Shown: one piece after another, positions 53,133 through 63,752 of the stretch | Position numbering within the stretch: the stretch's first letter is position 1 | Layout: the number at the start of each line of letters is the position of its first letter | Assembly (NCBI RefSeq): GCF_016125575.1 | Contig: NZ_WGLM01000003.1 | Location: forward strand, 124,001-188,000 | Source of the DNA: Limimaricola sp. | Lineage (GTDB): Bacteria; Pseudomonadota; Alphaproteobacteria; Rhodobacterales; Rhodobacteraceae | Direction: 5' to 3' | DNA length: 64,000 bases | Position numbers and translations under genes: made by a program | Notes under the pieces: model-generated | Databases searched by the model: none | What the model was told of the DNA's origin: nothing | The model's input: only the letters and a program-made list of their open reading frames with translations

Positions 53133-54269
53133 CTACTGGCACTCCGACCGCAGGCGCGTCAGCGCGGCCTGACTGCCGCGCAGCGGGAACGCGGCCAGTT
53201 CCGCGCCATTTTGGTAGAGCGTCAGGCCCCAGCCGTACATCAATGCCGGGATCAGCCCGTCGGACCATTGCGCCGCGGCCGCAAGGTCCGAGACCCAGCC
53301 GTCTGCACCGCGGCTCAGAAAGGCAAAGCTTTCGCCGGGCTGGCCGTCGACAGAGAAACGCACCGTGCCGGTCGCGCCGGCGTCTGCCAGCATCGCAGGG
53401 CCCCGAAGCCGGGCGGTTGGCGTGGTCGAGCCAGCCGACAGCCACGCACAGGAAATATCCAGCTGCGCGCCCCGCCATGAAACCGAGGCGACGTGATCGG
53501 CATAGCTCCACTGGCCATCGGATGCAGGCGGGCCCGCCATGGGCCCGCGCGTGCAGCGTGACCAGTGGCTTTCGGTCCCGCCCACGGTCAGGACAAGGCC
53601 CATCGGCTCCTTGCGGAGCACCATCTCGGTGGCGCCATCACCAGTACAGGCAGCCGCAAAGCGCACGGCGTCGCCCGCGCCCGCTTGCGGATCGCTCAGC
53701 GTGCAGCGGCGCCCCGGCGCATGCAGCACACCGCCATCAATCGCCATCGCGCCGGCGGGCTGGCCCACGGCAGTCGGATCGCAGGACCATGCCGCACCGT
53801 CTGCCCCGGCGGGACGGTAAATGCCATTGAACGCACGGGCGCCCGCCAGCACCGCAACGGCGGCCGGGGGCAACGCCATGGTCCATGGCGAAAGATGGCC
53901 ATCCTCCTCGACCAGCCTCAGGGCGGTCCCGGCCAGAAAGACCTGCGCACAATCAAGCAGGCGACGGCCGTCGGTGGCCCGACAATACCGGTCGCCCTGC
54001 ATTTCCCAATGGCCATGGGCAGGCTGCCAGCTGCCATCCTTGGCGACCGAGTTGTAGGTGCCATCCGCACTGACCTGCCATGTCCAGCTGCCAGCATCGA
54101 TGCTTCGGCCCACCACTAGCGAGCGGAACTCTTGAGCCGTCAGCGGCGTGGCACCAAGCGCCAGCAGGGCCGAGCGTGACGACGCCGCGCGCACCTGCGA
54201 GACCGAGACATCGGCCAGCACCGGCGCAGCAAGAAAGGCGGCCAATACCGCGGCAACAAGGAACTTCAT
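53133..54269 (-). CDS. Secreted hypothetical protein with Cys pairs
   Basis: A 378-residue exported protein (signal peptide MKFLVAAVLAAFLAAPVLA). Several Cys are spread through the mature region (ATDGRRLLDC, WSCDPTA, RCTLSDP, CTGDG, SRCTRG, SCAWLS), consistent with disulfides. WQVSADGTYNSVAKDGSW and HGHWEMQGDRYCRA suggest a beta-rich fold. No family is recognised. ATG 54269 avoids the arginine-rich leader of the longer frame. Confidence 0.65.
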   Translation of the reverse strand: MKFLVAAVLAAFLAAPVLADVSVSQVRAASSRSALLALGATPLTAQEFRSLVVGRSIDAGSWTWQVSADGTYNSVAKDGSWQPAHGHWEMQGDRYCRATDGRRLLDCAQVFLAGTALRLVEEDGHLSPWTMALPPAAVAVLAGARAFNGIYRPAGADGAAWSCDPTAVGQPAGAMAIDGGVLHAPGRRCTLSDPQAGAGDAVRFAAACTGDGATEMVLRKEPMGLVLTVGGTESHWSRCTRGPMAGPPASDGQWSYADHVASVSWRGAQLDISCAWLSAGSTTPTARLRGPAMLADAGATGTVRFSVDGQPGESFAFLSRGADGWVSDLAAAAQWSDGLIPALMYGWGLTLYQNGAELAAFPLRGSQAALTRLRSECQ

Positions 54270-54432
54270 CGAAACAGGCCTCCGGTCTTCGGCTGGGTCT
54301 GACAACTCCATTTCAGCGTCGGGGCATGGTGACCGCCCCGGCGCCGCGTTGCAAGACATCGCCGAGCCTAAAGGCCCGTTCGCAGTGACGTTTTCATGAC
54401 AGCGGGGTGCAGCGGCGCCGCCACGCCACCTC

Positions 54433-55917
<1,485 letters not shown>

Positions 55918-56021
55918 CTATCGCATGGAAGGACGGGCGGCGAAAGAGTGAATGCGCGCCGGCCCTCTTGCGTCACCGCGGCACAATGGCCACTGCTGGG
56001 GCGAAAGGCCCGAACACGCCG

Positions 56022-56714
56022 ATGTCCGACCCGCCGGTTTTCCGTTCCAACCCAGCGCCACTGTGGCGGCGCGCGCTGCGGCTGACGCTGCGGCTGGGCC
56101 TTATCGCGGCGCTGGCTTTTGGCCTGCACCTGATGTCGGTCTGGGTGCATGACCTGACAGGTCAGCTCAACAGCATCGATCACGCCCGCACGATGACCGG
56201 CATCCTTGCCGTCAGCCTGCTGGGCTATGCGCTTCTGCTGGCGGCGCCTTTTGTTCCGGGGGTCGAGATCGGCGTGGCGATCCTTCTGGTCGAGGGGCCG
56301 TCGGCCGCACCGTTCGTCTATGCCGCCACCATCCTTGGTCTGGCACTTGCCTACCTTGTGGGGCGGTTCCTGCCCCTGCCGTGGCTGGCGCGCATCCTGG
56401 CCGACCTGCGCCTTGCCACATGGGCCGCCGCCATCCTCCGACTGGATGCGATGCCGCGCGAGGACCGCATCGCGCGGCTGTGCGAGCGCATGCCGAAACG
56501 ACTGGGCAAGATCGCGGTCAACTATCGCTACATCATGCTGGCGGTGCTGGTGAACCTGCCGGGCACGGCGGTGATCGGCGGCGGCGGCGGCATCCTGACG
56601 CTGGCGGGTCTTAGCCGCCTCTTCAACTTCTGGGGCGTGCTGGCCACCATCATGATTGCTTGCGCGCCGGTGCCGCTGGCGGTCTGGCTTTTCGGCACCG
56701 GATTTCTGCATTAG
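56022..56714 (+). CDS. DedA/VTT-like membrane protein
   Basis: A 230-residue protein with about six hydrophobic segments. The motif FVYAATILGLALAYLVGRFL and NLPGTAVIGGGGGILTLAGLSRLF resemble the VTT/DedA family, whose members act as lipid flippases or proton-dependent transporters. Start at ATG 56022 (MSDPPVFRSNP); the frame to 55968 adds unlikely residues. Followed by the corrinoid reactivase after 97 bases. Confidence 0.75.
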   Translation: MSDPPVFRSNPAPLWRRALRLTLRLGLIAALAFGLHLMSVWVHDLTGQLNSIDHARTMTGILAVSLLGYALLLAAPFVPGVEIGVAILLVEGPSAAPFVYAATILGLALAYLVGRFLPLPWLARILADLRLATWAAAILRLDAMPREDRIARLCERMPKRLGKIAVNYRYIMLAVLVNLPGTAVIGGGGGILTLAGLSRLFNFWGVLATIMIACAPVPLAVWLFGTGFLH

Positions 56715-56811
56715 GTGGCGCGGGCGTGCCGCGATGTGACGCGCCCTGCCCTTTTCCTTTGCGCCCCGGCGCTTATCTTGCCACTGACTTTCGCGCGACA
56801 AGGCCCTGACC

Positions 56812-58878
56812 ATGACGTTCTCCCGCCCCGGCGACCCCCTCGTGATCTTCACGCCTTCGGGCAAACGCGGGCACTTCCCGGTGGGCACGCCCATCCTCAC
56901 GGCCGCGCGGCAGCTGGGCGTGGACCTCGATTCGGTTTGCGGCGGGCGCGGCATCTGTTCGAAATGCCAGATCACGCCCTCCTATGGCGCATTCCCCAAG
57001 CATGGCGTCACCGTCGAGGCCGACGCCCTGTCGGAATGGAACGCGGTCGAGGAACGCTATGACCGCATCCGCGGGCTGAAAGAGGGCCGCCGGCTGGGCT
57101 GTCAGGCCACCGTTCAAGGCGATGTCGTCATCGACGTGCCCTCCGAAAGCCAGGTTCACCGGCAGGTCGTCCGCAAGGAGGCCAGCACGCGGCCCATCGT
57201 CATGGATCCGGCCACCCACCTGCACTACGTCGAAGTGGCCGAACCCGACATGCACGAACCTTCGGGCGATCTGGAGCGGCTGGCCGACGCCTTGCGCGCG
57301 CAATGGTCGATCCCCTCGGTCACGGCGCCCCTGTCGGTGCTGCGCAAGCTGCAGCCCACGCTGCGCAAGGGCGAATGGAAGGTCACCGTGGCGCTGCACA
57401 AGGGCCACCGCGACGAAGGCTTCCGCATCCTCGACATTTACCCCGGCTTCCACGAGGGGCGCATCTACGGCCTTGCCATCGACCTTGGCTCGACCACGAT
57501 CGCCGCGCACCTGACCGATCTCAGGAATGGCAGCGTGTTGGCCAGCGCCGGCGCGATGAACCCGCAGATCCGCTTCGGCGAGGACCTGATGAGCCGGGTC
57601 AGCTATGCAATGATGAACCCCGGCGGCGATGTCGAGATGACCCGCGCCGTGCGGGCCGCGATCAACGCACTGGCCGAAGATCTGGCGAAACAGGGCGACA
57701 TTTCGCCCTCCCAGATCCTCGAAGTGGTCTTTGTCTGCAACCCGGTGATGCACCACCTGCTGCTGGGGATCGACCCGGTCGAACTGGGCCAGGCGCCGTT
57801 CGCGCTGGCCACGTCCAACTCGCTTTCCCTTGATGCCGCGGAATTGGACCTTGGCGCGATGAACCCCGCCGCGCGGGTCTTTGTACTGCCGTGTATCGCG
57901 GGCCATGTCGGCGCCGATGCGGCGGCCGTCGCGCTGGCCGAGGAGCCGGACAAATCGCCCGACCTCGTGCTGATCGTCGATGTCGGCACGAATGCGGAAA
58001 TATTGCTGGGCAATACCACCCGCGTGCTGGCCTGCTCCTCGCCCACCGGGCCGGCATTCGAAGGTGCGCAGATCAGCTCGGGCCAGCGCGCCGCCCCCGG
58101 CGCCATCGAACGCGTCGAGATTGACCCCGCCACGAAAGAGCCCCGGTTCAAGGTGATCGGCTGCGATCTGTGGTCGGACGATCCGGATTTTGACGCCGCG
58201 ACCGCCGGGACCGGCATCAGCGGCATCTGCGGCTCTGGCATCATCGAGGCGGTGGCCGAGTTGCGGCTGGCAGGGCTGATGGATGCCAAGGGCCTGATGG
58301 GCTCGGCCGAACAGACCGGCACGGCCCGGATGATCCCGCAGGGCCGCACCCATTCCTACGTGCTGCATGACGGCACCGCAGATGGCGGCCCGCTGATCAC
58401 GGTGACCCAAGGCGACATCCGCGCGATCCAGCTGGCCAAATCCGCGCTTTACGCCGGTGCGCGTCTGCTGATGGACGAAATGGGCGTCGACAAGGTCGAC
58501 CGCGTCGTGCTCGCGGGGGCCTTTGGCGCACATATCAGCCCCAAACACGCGATGGTGCTGGGGATGATCCCCGACGTGCCGCTGGACAAGGTCACCTCCG
58601 CCGGCAACGCGGCCGGCACCGGGGCGCGCATCGCGCTGTGCTCGGTTGCAGCCCGTGCGCAGATCGAGGCGACCGTCCGCCAGATCCACAAGGTGGAAAC
58701 CGCCATCGAGCCGCGGTTTCAGGAGCATTTCGTGGCCGCCAACGCCGTGCCCCACGCGACAGATCCCTTCCCCAACCTCAACGCGCTGGTGCACCTGCCA
58801 CAAGTCAGCTTCAACACCCAGAGCGGTGGCGGCGAAGGCGGCAGACGTCGCCGTGCGTCAGAGCGCGCGGGCACTTGA
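56812..58878 (+). CDS. 2Fe-2S/ASKHA corrinoid-protein reactivase (RamA-like, DUF4445)
   Basis: A 688-residue ATP-dependent activator that reduces inactive Co(II) corrinoid proteins. Residues 1-100 are a plant-type ferredoxin domain with four Cys: C43, C49 and C52 (SVCGGRGICSKCQI) and C97 (RRLGCQAT). The remaining part is an actin-like ASKHA domain: AIDLGSTTIAAHLTDL and LIVDVGTNAEILLGN are the phosphate loops. It lies 11 kb from the corrinoid protein, which is its probable target. Confidence 0.92.
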   Translation: MTFSRPGDPLVIFTPSGKRGHFPVGTPILTAARQLGVDLDSVCGGRGICSKCQITPSYGAFPKHGVTVEADALSEWNAVEERYDRIRGLKEGRRLGCQATVQGDVVIDVPSESQVHRQVVRKEASTRPIVMDPATHLHYVEVAEPDMHEPSGDLERLADALRAQWSIPSVTAPLSVLRKLQPTLRKGEWKVTVALHKGHRDEGFRILDIYPGFHEGRIYGLAIDLGSTTIAAHLTDLRNGSVLASAGAMNPQIRFGEDLMSRVSYAMMNPGGDVEMTRAVRAAINALAEDLAKQGDISPSQILEVVFVCNPVMHHLLLGIDPVELGQAPFALATSNSLSLDAAELDLGAMNPAARVFVLPCIAGHVGADAAAVALAEEPDKSPDLVLIVDVGTNAEILLGNTTRVLACSSPTGPAFEGAQISSGQRAAPGAIERVEIDPATKEPRFKVIGCDLWSDDPDFDAATAGTGISGICGSGIIEAVAELRLAGLMDAKGLMGSAEQTGTARMIPQGRTHSYVLHDGTADGGPLITVTQGDIRAIQLAKSALYAGARLLMDEMGVDKVDRVVLAGAFGAHISPKHAMVLGMIPDVPLDKVTSAGNAAGTGARIALCSVAARAQIEATVRQIHKVETAIEPRFQEHFVAANAVPHATDPFPNLNALVHLPQVSFNTQSGGGEGGRRRRASERAGT

Positions 58879-58912
58879 CGCGCTGACACCGCGCGGCTAC
58901 CTCGAAAGCGTC

Positions 58913-58986
58913 GCGGGTGTAGCTCAATGGTAGAGCAGAAGCTTCCCAAGCTTACGACGAGGGTTCGATTCCCTTCACCCGCTCCA
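58913..58986 (+). tRNA. tRNA-Gly(CCC)
   Basis: 74 bases. Acceptor GCGGGTG pairs with CACCCGC, anticodon loop TTCCCAA (anticodon CCC), T arm GAGGGTTCGATTCCCTT, encoded TCCA end. A truncated integrase follows 157 bases downstream, which suggests this tRNA served as an attachment site. Confidence 0.96.
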
Positions 58987-59111
58987 ATCATCCGTGACAT
59001 AGCGCGCCAGGCAGCGACACAACCCCCTTGTTTTCAAGGGTTTCCGGTTGAGCCTTGCGTCAGGGCGCGTCCGGCGATGACATGACATGACGGCATTTTG
59101 TTGGTGTGAAT

Positions 59112-59129
59112 GTTGGTAGGGATACCAAC
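59112..59129. repeat. Inverted repeat before the integrase remnant
   Basis: GTTGGTA (59112-59118) and TACCAAC (59123-59129) are perfect complements with loop GGGA. It lies 15 bases before the integrase remnant ATG; further TTGGT/ACCAA copies flank it (59101 and 59151 region). It may be a former integrase arm-binding or operator site. Confidence 0.4.
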
Positions 59130-59143
59130 AGAAGGTGGGCAAC

Positions 59144-59460
59144 ATGACACCTACCAACAAACTGACCGCGGTGGGAATCAGGCAGGCCAAGCCCGGCCAC
59201 ACGGTGCGCAAGCTGGCCGATGGCGGCGGGCTGTTCCTACCGGTCGAACCCAGCGGCTCGAAACTCTGGCGGCTGGCCTATCGTTTCGCCGGGAAACAGA
59301 AGACAATCAGCATGGGGGCCTTCCCCGTCGTTGGCCTTGCCGAGGCCCGCGCCGCGCGCGACGCCGCCAAGGCGCTGTTGCTGCAAGGCATTGACCCCTC
59401 CGCCGCCCGGCAGGCGGCAAAGGCAGAGGCGGCGCAAACTGCACCCTCCCCACATGGGAT
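59144..59460 (+). pseudogene. Truncated tyrosine integrase (N-terminal domain only)
   Basis: Encodes the DUF4102-type N-terminal domain: TNKLTAVGIRQAKPGHTVRK, ADGGGLFLPVEPSG, LWRLAYRFAGKQKTISMG, VVGLAEARAARDAAKALLLQ. After about residue 100 the similarity ends and no catalytic R, H-x-x-R or Tyr follows. The frame then shifts into unrelated Arg-rich sequence. It points away from tRNA-Gly, the normal arrangement for an island integrase, so it is the decayed remains of a second integration. Confidence 0.8.
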
Positions 59461-59995
59461 GAAGTCGCGGGGGAATATCCTCGCGTGTGCGGGGAAACCA
59501 CCTACACCTACGCGCACGCCTCGCATGACGAGGGTGCGCTTGCATTCGCGCAGCCGGAGGAAATATCGGAGTCAGTGGCGGCTGATTGCGGTCTGTCCAC
59601 GGTGCTCGTCGGTCATGTTAGTCGGCGCCAAGGTGCGGTCTATCGTTGCCGGAGGCTAACCCAGATCAGCCCGTGGGCTCTCATCAGGGTCTAACGTTTA
59701 CCAGAGTATTGCCAACACAGACTTAGGCGCGAACCTTGCATTTTTTGCGGTCGATATAAGAGTTGCTGCAACGGCCTTGCCGCAGAGCGGCATACACCTC
59801 GGAACACGTTTGTTGCTCTTCTGAGAGGTCGCACTGCCGACGTGTCCAACCCTTTGGGGAACTCGCCTGGCCCGGCTGGCCAGCACAACGCTCTCCACGA
59901 TCGCCTGAAGGCGCTGCCGGGACCGTCCTGATACTCGCAAGAAGTCCTGGATCTCTCCAACCTGCCCAACTGCCCTGTCACCGTAAAGGACGACC
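59461..59995. other. 535-base gap with decayed sequence
   Basis: No convincing gene. The first ~230 bases follow the broken integrase. On the minus strand at 59723-59985 a Cys-rich open frame exists (ends RCSNSYIDRKKCKVRA) but has no start codon with a ribosome binding site. The last part (59980-59995, TAAAGGA) provides the ribosome binding site of the OmpA-like gene. Confidence 0.5.
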
Positions 59996-62065
59996 ATGCC
60001 CCGCACCTCATTTCGCACTTCGACCGCGCTTGTCGCGAGTCTGTCGCTGATCCTGCCTCAGGGCCTCTTCGTCTTGCCCGCGAGGGCGCAGGAGATGGCC
60101 CTGTTCTGCCTCGATGGAGCAGCCCCCCCCTGTCCGGAGGGCCAGCCCACCGAGGGCACGTTGATGACCCCCAAGCAGGCCGAGGAAGCCGCCAAGGCCG
60201 CAGCCAAGGCTCAGGCCGACGCGGACGCGCAAGCCCAAGCTGACGCGGAAGCCGCCGCCAAGGCGCAGGCCAAGACCGACGCCATAACCCAAGCCCAAGC
60301 CGAAGCCGATGCGGCGGCCAAGGCTCAAGCAGAAGCCGACGCTGCAACCCAAGCCCAAGTTGATGCAGACGCAGCCGCGCAAGCTCAGGCTGATGCAGAC
60401 GCTGCTGCAAAGGCGCAAGCCGACGCGGATGCGGCTGCAAAGGCGCAGGCAGAGGCGGATGCCGCCGCGCAAGCACAGGCTGATGCAGACGCTGCCGCCA
60501 AAGCTCAGGCTGACGCGGATGCCGCCGCGCAAGCACAAGCTGATGCAGACGCTGCTGCACAAGCGCAATCGGTCGCGGATGCGGCTGCAAAGGCGCAGGC
60601 CGAAGCCGACGCCGCTGCGCAAGTCCAGGCTGACGCCGACGCCGCGGCCCAAGCGCAAGTCGACGCGGATGCTGCCGCAAAGGCGCAGGCCGAAGCAGAC
60701 GCTGCCGCTCAGGCGCAGGCGGAAGCTGATGCTGCAGCCCAAATGCAGGCTGACGCAGAGGCCGCGGCCCAAGCTCAGGCGACTGCAGATGCGGCCGCGA
60801 AGGCCGAGGCCGACGCCGCTGCGGCAACCGCGCAAGGCGCGGCAGCAGATGTTTCAACCGAAACGCCAGTCATCGCGCCGGACACGCCGACATCCCGCGC
60901 CGAAGATGCGGCTGCTGCCGCCGCTGCGGCCGCCCTCCTGCTGCAAGGCGTCGACCCCACGGTCGACACGTCCGTTCCCCCGCCGGCCGCCGCTGCCACG
61001 GCGGATGAAGCGCCATCGGCAACGGATGCCGGTACAACGGTCACCGAACAAACCGTCACGACCGACCAAGTGCGCACCAGCCAGCAGGACTTTACCACGA
61101 CCGTCGCCGGGCGGACCAACAATGCCGCCGATGCCGCGCCGGACACCGCAGCACCCGCCGCCGTTGCACAGCCCGGAACGCGCGGACTGAGCGACCTTGA
61201 GAAGGTGTTGCTGATTGGCCTTGGTGCGGTCGTCGTCGGCGCGGTGCTGAGCAACGGCGATCAGGTCGTTGCCAACTCGGGCGACCGCGTGGTGACCCGT
61301 GGGCCGACCGGCTATACCGTCTACAAGGATGACGACGCCTTGTTGCGCCAGCCGGGCACACAGATCAGGACCGAGACGTTCAACGACGGCTCGACGCGAT
61401 CAGTCCTGACGCAGCCAAACGGCGACAGGGTGGTCACGATCCGTGACGATCGCAGCCGTGTCCTGCGCCGGACGCGGATCCTGTCTGATGGAACCCAAAT
61501 CCTGCTGTTCGACGATCTTGCCACCGTGACACCGGTCGATGTGCGCAGGCTGCCACCTTTGCATGACCGGACAATCTCGGCCGCGTCCGACCGCGATATT
61601 CTGCGCACCACGTTCGACAGCACAGATCCCGTGACGCGGACGTTCAGCCTGCGCCAGATTCGAGAAATCCCGCAGGTCCGTGACCTTGCGCCGGGTATCG
61701 ATCTCGACACGATCAACTTTGCCACCGGATCCGCCGCGATACCCCTCGAGGGCGCGCAAAGCCTCGTTAGGGTCGGCCTGCTGATGGAGGACTTGCTGCG
61801 CGCCAATCCGCGCGAGGTATTCCTGATAGAAGGCCACACAGATGCGACCGGGTCCGAAACCTTCAACCTGGCCCTCTCTGACAGGCGGGCCGAGTCAGTC
61901 GCGCTTGCGCTGACTGAAACGTTCAACATCCCGCCCGAAAACCTTGTGGTGCAAGGCTATGGCGAGGCCTTCCTGAAGATCGACACGCAGGCGGCCGAAC
62001 AGGCGAACCGCCGGGCCACGATCCGGCGCATCACATCACTTCTTAGCCAGACCGCGGCGCAGTAG
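59996..62065 (+). CDS. OmpA-family protein with long decapeptide repeat region
   Basis: A 689-residue outer-membrane-linked protein. Residues 1-31 look like a signal peptide ([20 protein letters not shown]). Residues about 80-269 contain some 19 copies of a ten-residue unit ([10 protein letters not shown]-like). Then Thr/Ala/Pro-rich spacers, a membrane segment ([16 protein letters not shown]), and a C-terminal OmpA domain (about 575-689): [43 protein letters not shown], which binds peptidoglycan. The repeats are strongly helical and may span the periplasm. Confidence 0.88.
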   Translation: MPRTSFRTSTALVASLSLILPQGLFVLPARAQEMALFCLDGAAPPCPEGQPTEGTLMTPKQAEEAAKAAAKAQADADAQAQADAEAAAKAQAKTDAITQAQAEADAAAKAQAEADAATQAQVDADAAAQAQADADAAAKAQADADAAAKAQAEADAAAQAQADADAAAKAQADADAAAQAQADADAAAQAQSVADAAAKAQAEADAAAQVQADADAAAQAQVDADAAAKAQAEADAAAQAQAEADAAAQMQADAEAAAQAQATADAAAKAEADAAAATAQGAAADVSTETPVIAPDTPTSRAEDAAAAAAAAALLLQGVDPTVDTSVPPPAAAATADEAPSATDAGTTVTEQTVTTDQVRTSQQDFTTTVAGRTNNAADAAPDTAAPAAVAQPGTRGLSDLEKVLLIGLGAVVVGAVLSNGDQVVANSGDRVVTRGPTGYTVYKDDDALLRQPGTQIRTETFNDGSTRSVLTQPNGDRVVTIRDDRSRVLRRTRILSDGTQILLFDDLATVTPVDVRRLPPLHDRTISAASDRDILRTTFDSTDPVTRTFSLRQIREIPQVRDLAPGIDLDTINFATGSAAIPLEGAQSLVRVGLLMEDLLRANPREVFLIEGHTDATGSETFNLALSDRRAESVALALTETFNIPPENLVVQGYGEAFLKIDTQAAEQANRRATIRRITSLLSQTAAQ
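60233..60802 (+). repeat. Tandem repeat region in OmpA-like gene (10 codons per unit)
   Basis: About 19 in-frame 30-base units encode A-Q-A-D/E-A-D-A-A-A-K/Q variants. Synonymous codons differ freely between copies (GCG, GCC, GCT, GCA for Ala; GAC, GAT), so the protein repeat is conserved while the DNA repeat has drifted. Confidence 0.8.
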
Positions 62066-62137
62066 CGCGGGCCCGCTGGAAGGTAACGCGAAACGGTCGC
62101 CGGGCCATCGAAAGGCCCCCTGCAATCAAGGAAGGAA

Positions 62138-62569
62138 ATGACGATGACGACGACAATCAACCTCAAGCCCCACCCGCCGGAGTATGAGCGATTCCTCTAC
62201 GCCCCAGTTGGCGAGGACAATAACGGATATGTCGTCACGGTTCTGTCCACGCTTGCCCGCCTCGGTCTGGACCCGTGGAATGAGACTGCCGACCTCGTTG
62301 CGTCGGGCCGGGACGCGGCGCGGCTGCGACTGGGTGCGTTGCTTTCAAAATCCGGCGACGTTCCCGCACTCGAAGCTGATCACGGCAGGGTTGCCGACGA
62401 ACTGAGCCTGCTGCTGCCGCAACGTGCGCGCAAGGATGAGCGACGGCCGGCCGCATCGCCAGTCGCCGGAGGTGGTCTGCGTTCTGCCGGTTCGATCTGG
62501 GCCATGCTCGCCGTCTTCCTTGTCCTGCTCCAGATCCTCTTCAACGGCATGCCGGGATCGGGCAATTGA
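62138..62569 (+). CDS. Hypothetical protein with C-terminal membrane anchor
   Basis: A 143-residue protein; GGAAGGAA is directly upstream of ATG 62138 (62144 is an alternative). Residues 5-100 are polar and helical (HPPEYERFLYAPVGEDNNGY; LARLGLDPWNE); residues 118-140 form one hydrophobic segment (IWAMLAVFLVLLQILF). No domain is recognised. It overlaps the following gene by four bases (TTGA). Confidence 0.6.
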   Translation: MTMTTTINLKPHPPEYERFLYAPVGEDNNGYVVTVLSTLARLGLDPWNETADLVASGRDAARLRLGALLSKSGDVPALEADHGRVADELSLLLPQRARKDERRPAASPVAGGGLRSAGSIWAMLAVFLVLLQILFNGMPGSGN

Positions 62570-62973
62570 CTCTCACCGGGGCGCATGGAGAAACGCCAAA
62601 CGCCGCCGCGGGTCCAGTCAGCACCTTGTCGCGACGGGACGAGGCCATGCTGTGGACCTTGGAAGAGCGTTTCTGGACCAGCGGTGCTGACAATGCGCAA
62701 GCCAGCTCGGTCATAGGCGGCCTGACGATCTTTCCCTATCCACCCGGCATCCTTCAGGGCGATGCAGCTGCGGGCCGGCTGCCAAAACGGACAGGTTGGC
62801 GTTCCGTTGTTCTGGACGAGCGCCAAATCTTGCGAAGTGGCAATCTTGCCGTCCTCGCCTATCGTGTCTCGGCCGAAAAATCTGGCGTGCCGTTCTACAA
62901 GGCACATTGTACGTCGACATATCTGCACGACGACGGCAGTTGGATACGGTTGTCCCACCAGCAAAACGCCTGA
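62566..62973 (+). CDS. NTF2/SnoaL-like (DUF4440-type) small protein
   Basis: A 135-residue protein, or 108 residues if started at ATG 62647 (MLWTLEERFW). Residues 28-130 have the cone-like NTF2 fold pattern: LEERFWTSGADNAQA, ILQGDAAAGRLP, VLAYRVSAEKSG, STYLHDDGSWIRLSHQQ. TTG at 62566 overlaps the preceding stop, which suggests coupling. The function is unknown; many relatives are small-molecule-binding. Confidence 0.65.
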   Translation: MTLTGAHGETPNAAAGPVSTLSRRDEAMLWTLEERFWTSGADNAQASSVIGGLTIFPYPPGILQGDAAAGRLPKRTGWRSVVLDERQILRSGNLAVLAYRVSAEKSGVPFYKAHCTSTYLHDDGSWIRLSHQQNA

Positions 62974-63020
62974 CCTGAGCCTATTCGCATTGCGCCATAG
63001 AGCCCGGCCGATAATATCCC

Positions 63021-63752
63021 TCAACGCAACAGTGGTCCGCTCTGGTCTAGGTAGGACTGGTCAAAGTCGGCCAGCGCGACAAGGCCGTCGAAATCGTCGA
63101 AGACGACCTTGCCGTCGCGGAACGTCAGCAGGCCCTTTTCGCGCAGCTGTCGCAGGCTGCGATTGACATGGACTGCGCTCAGCCCCAGCGCGTCGGCCAG
63201 CAGATACTGCGACAAGGGACAGTCGTAGCCGTCCTTTGTGCCAAGGCCGACCAGCATCAACCGCGCACCCAGTTCCAGCAGGAAATGCGCTGTTCGCTCG
63301 ACAGCATCGCGTCGGCCAATGTTGACCAGATGCTCCACCACCATCGCCTCGTCACGCGAGGCGGCCCATAGAACTGCCGTCGCCAGCCGCGGCGTGCGGC
63401 TGAAGGCGTCGATCAGGTCACTGACCAGCACCTCCGAGGCCTCGACCAAGGTCACAGGTTCGACATTGTGATCGGCAATGCGGAAGAGCACGCTGCGCAA
63501 GCCGAGGAAATCGCCGGGAATCTGGAAATCGACGATCTGCCGCGCGCCGTTCGGCAACAGCTTGTACGAGCAGGCCCAGCCCCGCGCCAGAATATAAGCG
63601 GACTGCTTTGACTGACCTTCGTAGATCACGTCGCGGTCGGCGACGAAGGTCCGGCGCCGCGTGTGCAGCTCGGCCAGCACGGCAAACTCCGCTTCCGTCA
63701 GCGCGACATAGGCGCCAAGCTTCTGTGCGAAAGGGCTTTGCTGAACGTTGAT
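63021..63752 (-). CDS. Crp/Fnr-family transcriptional regulator (possible ATC start)
   Basis: A 243-residue regulator. An N-terminal cyclic-nucleotide-type beta roll (about 5-115, VIYEGQSKQSAYILARGWAC, LVSDLIDAFSR) precedes a long helix and a Crp-type HTH near the C-terminus (LSQYLLADALGLSAVHVNRS). No Fe-S Cys of Fnr are seen, so it is a Crp- or Dnr-like member. The best ribosome binding site, AGGAG (63763-63759), lies six bases before an ATC codon at 63752 (protein I-N-V-Q-Q-S-P-F), not before any ATG. ATG 63836 is the nearest alternative, adding 28 residues. Confidence 0.82.
   Translation of the reverse strand: MNVQQSPFAQKLGAYVALTEAEFAVLAELHTRRRTFVADRDVIYEGQSKQSAYILARGWACSYKLLPNGARQIVDFQIPGDFLGLRSVLFRIADHNVEPVTLVEASEVLVSDLIDAFSRTPRLATAVLWAASRDEAMVVEHLVNIGRRDAVERTAHFLLELGARLMLVGLGTKDGYDCPLSQYLLADALGLSAVHVNRSLRQLREKGLLTFRDGKVVFDDFDGLVALADFDQSYLDQSGPLLR

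Noticed and set aside
59723-59985. Cys-rich minus-strand frame ending RCSNSYIDRKKCKVRA
   Set aside because: No ATG, GTG or TTG occurs after the upstream stop, and no ribosome binding site is visible; likely a chance frame or old decay.
59691-60857. Long minus-strand frame rich in Arg, Pro and Leu opposite the OmpA-like gene
   Set aside because: It is the reverse shadow of the Ala/Asp/Gln repeat region; no ribosome binding site and composition fixed by the opposite strand.
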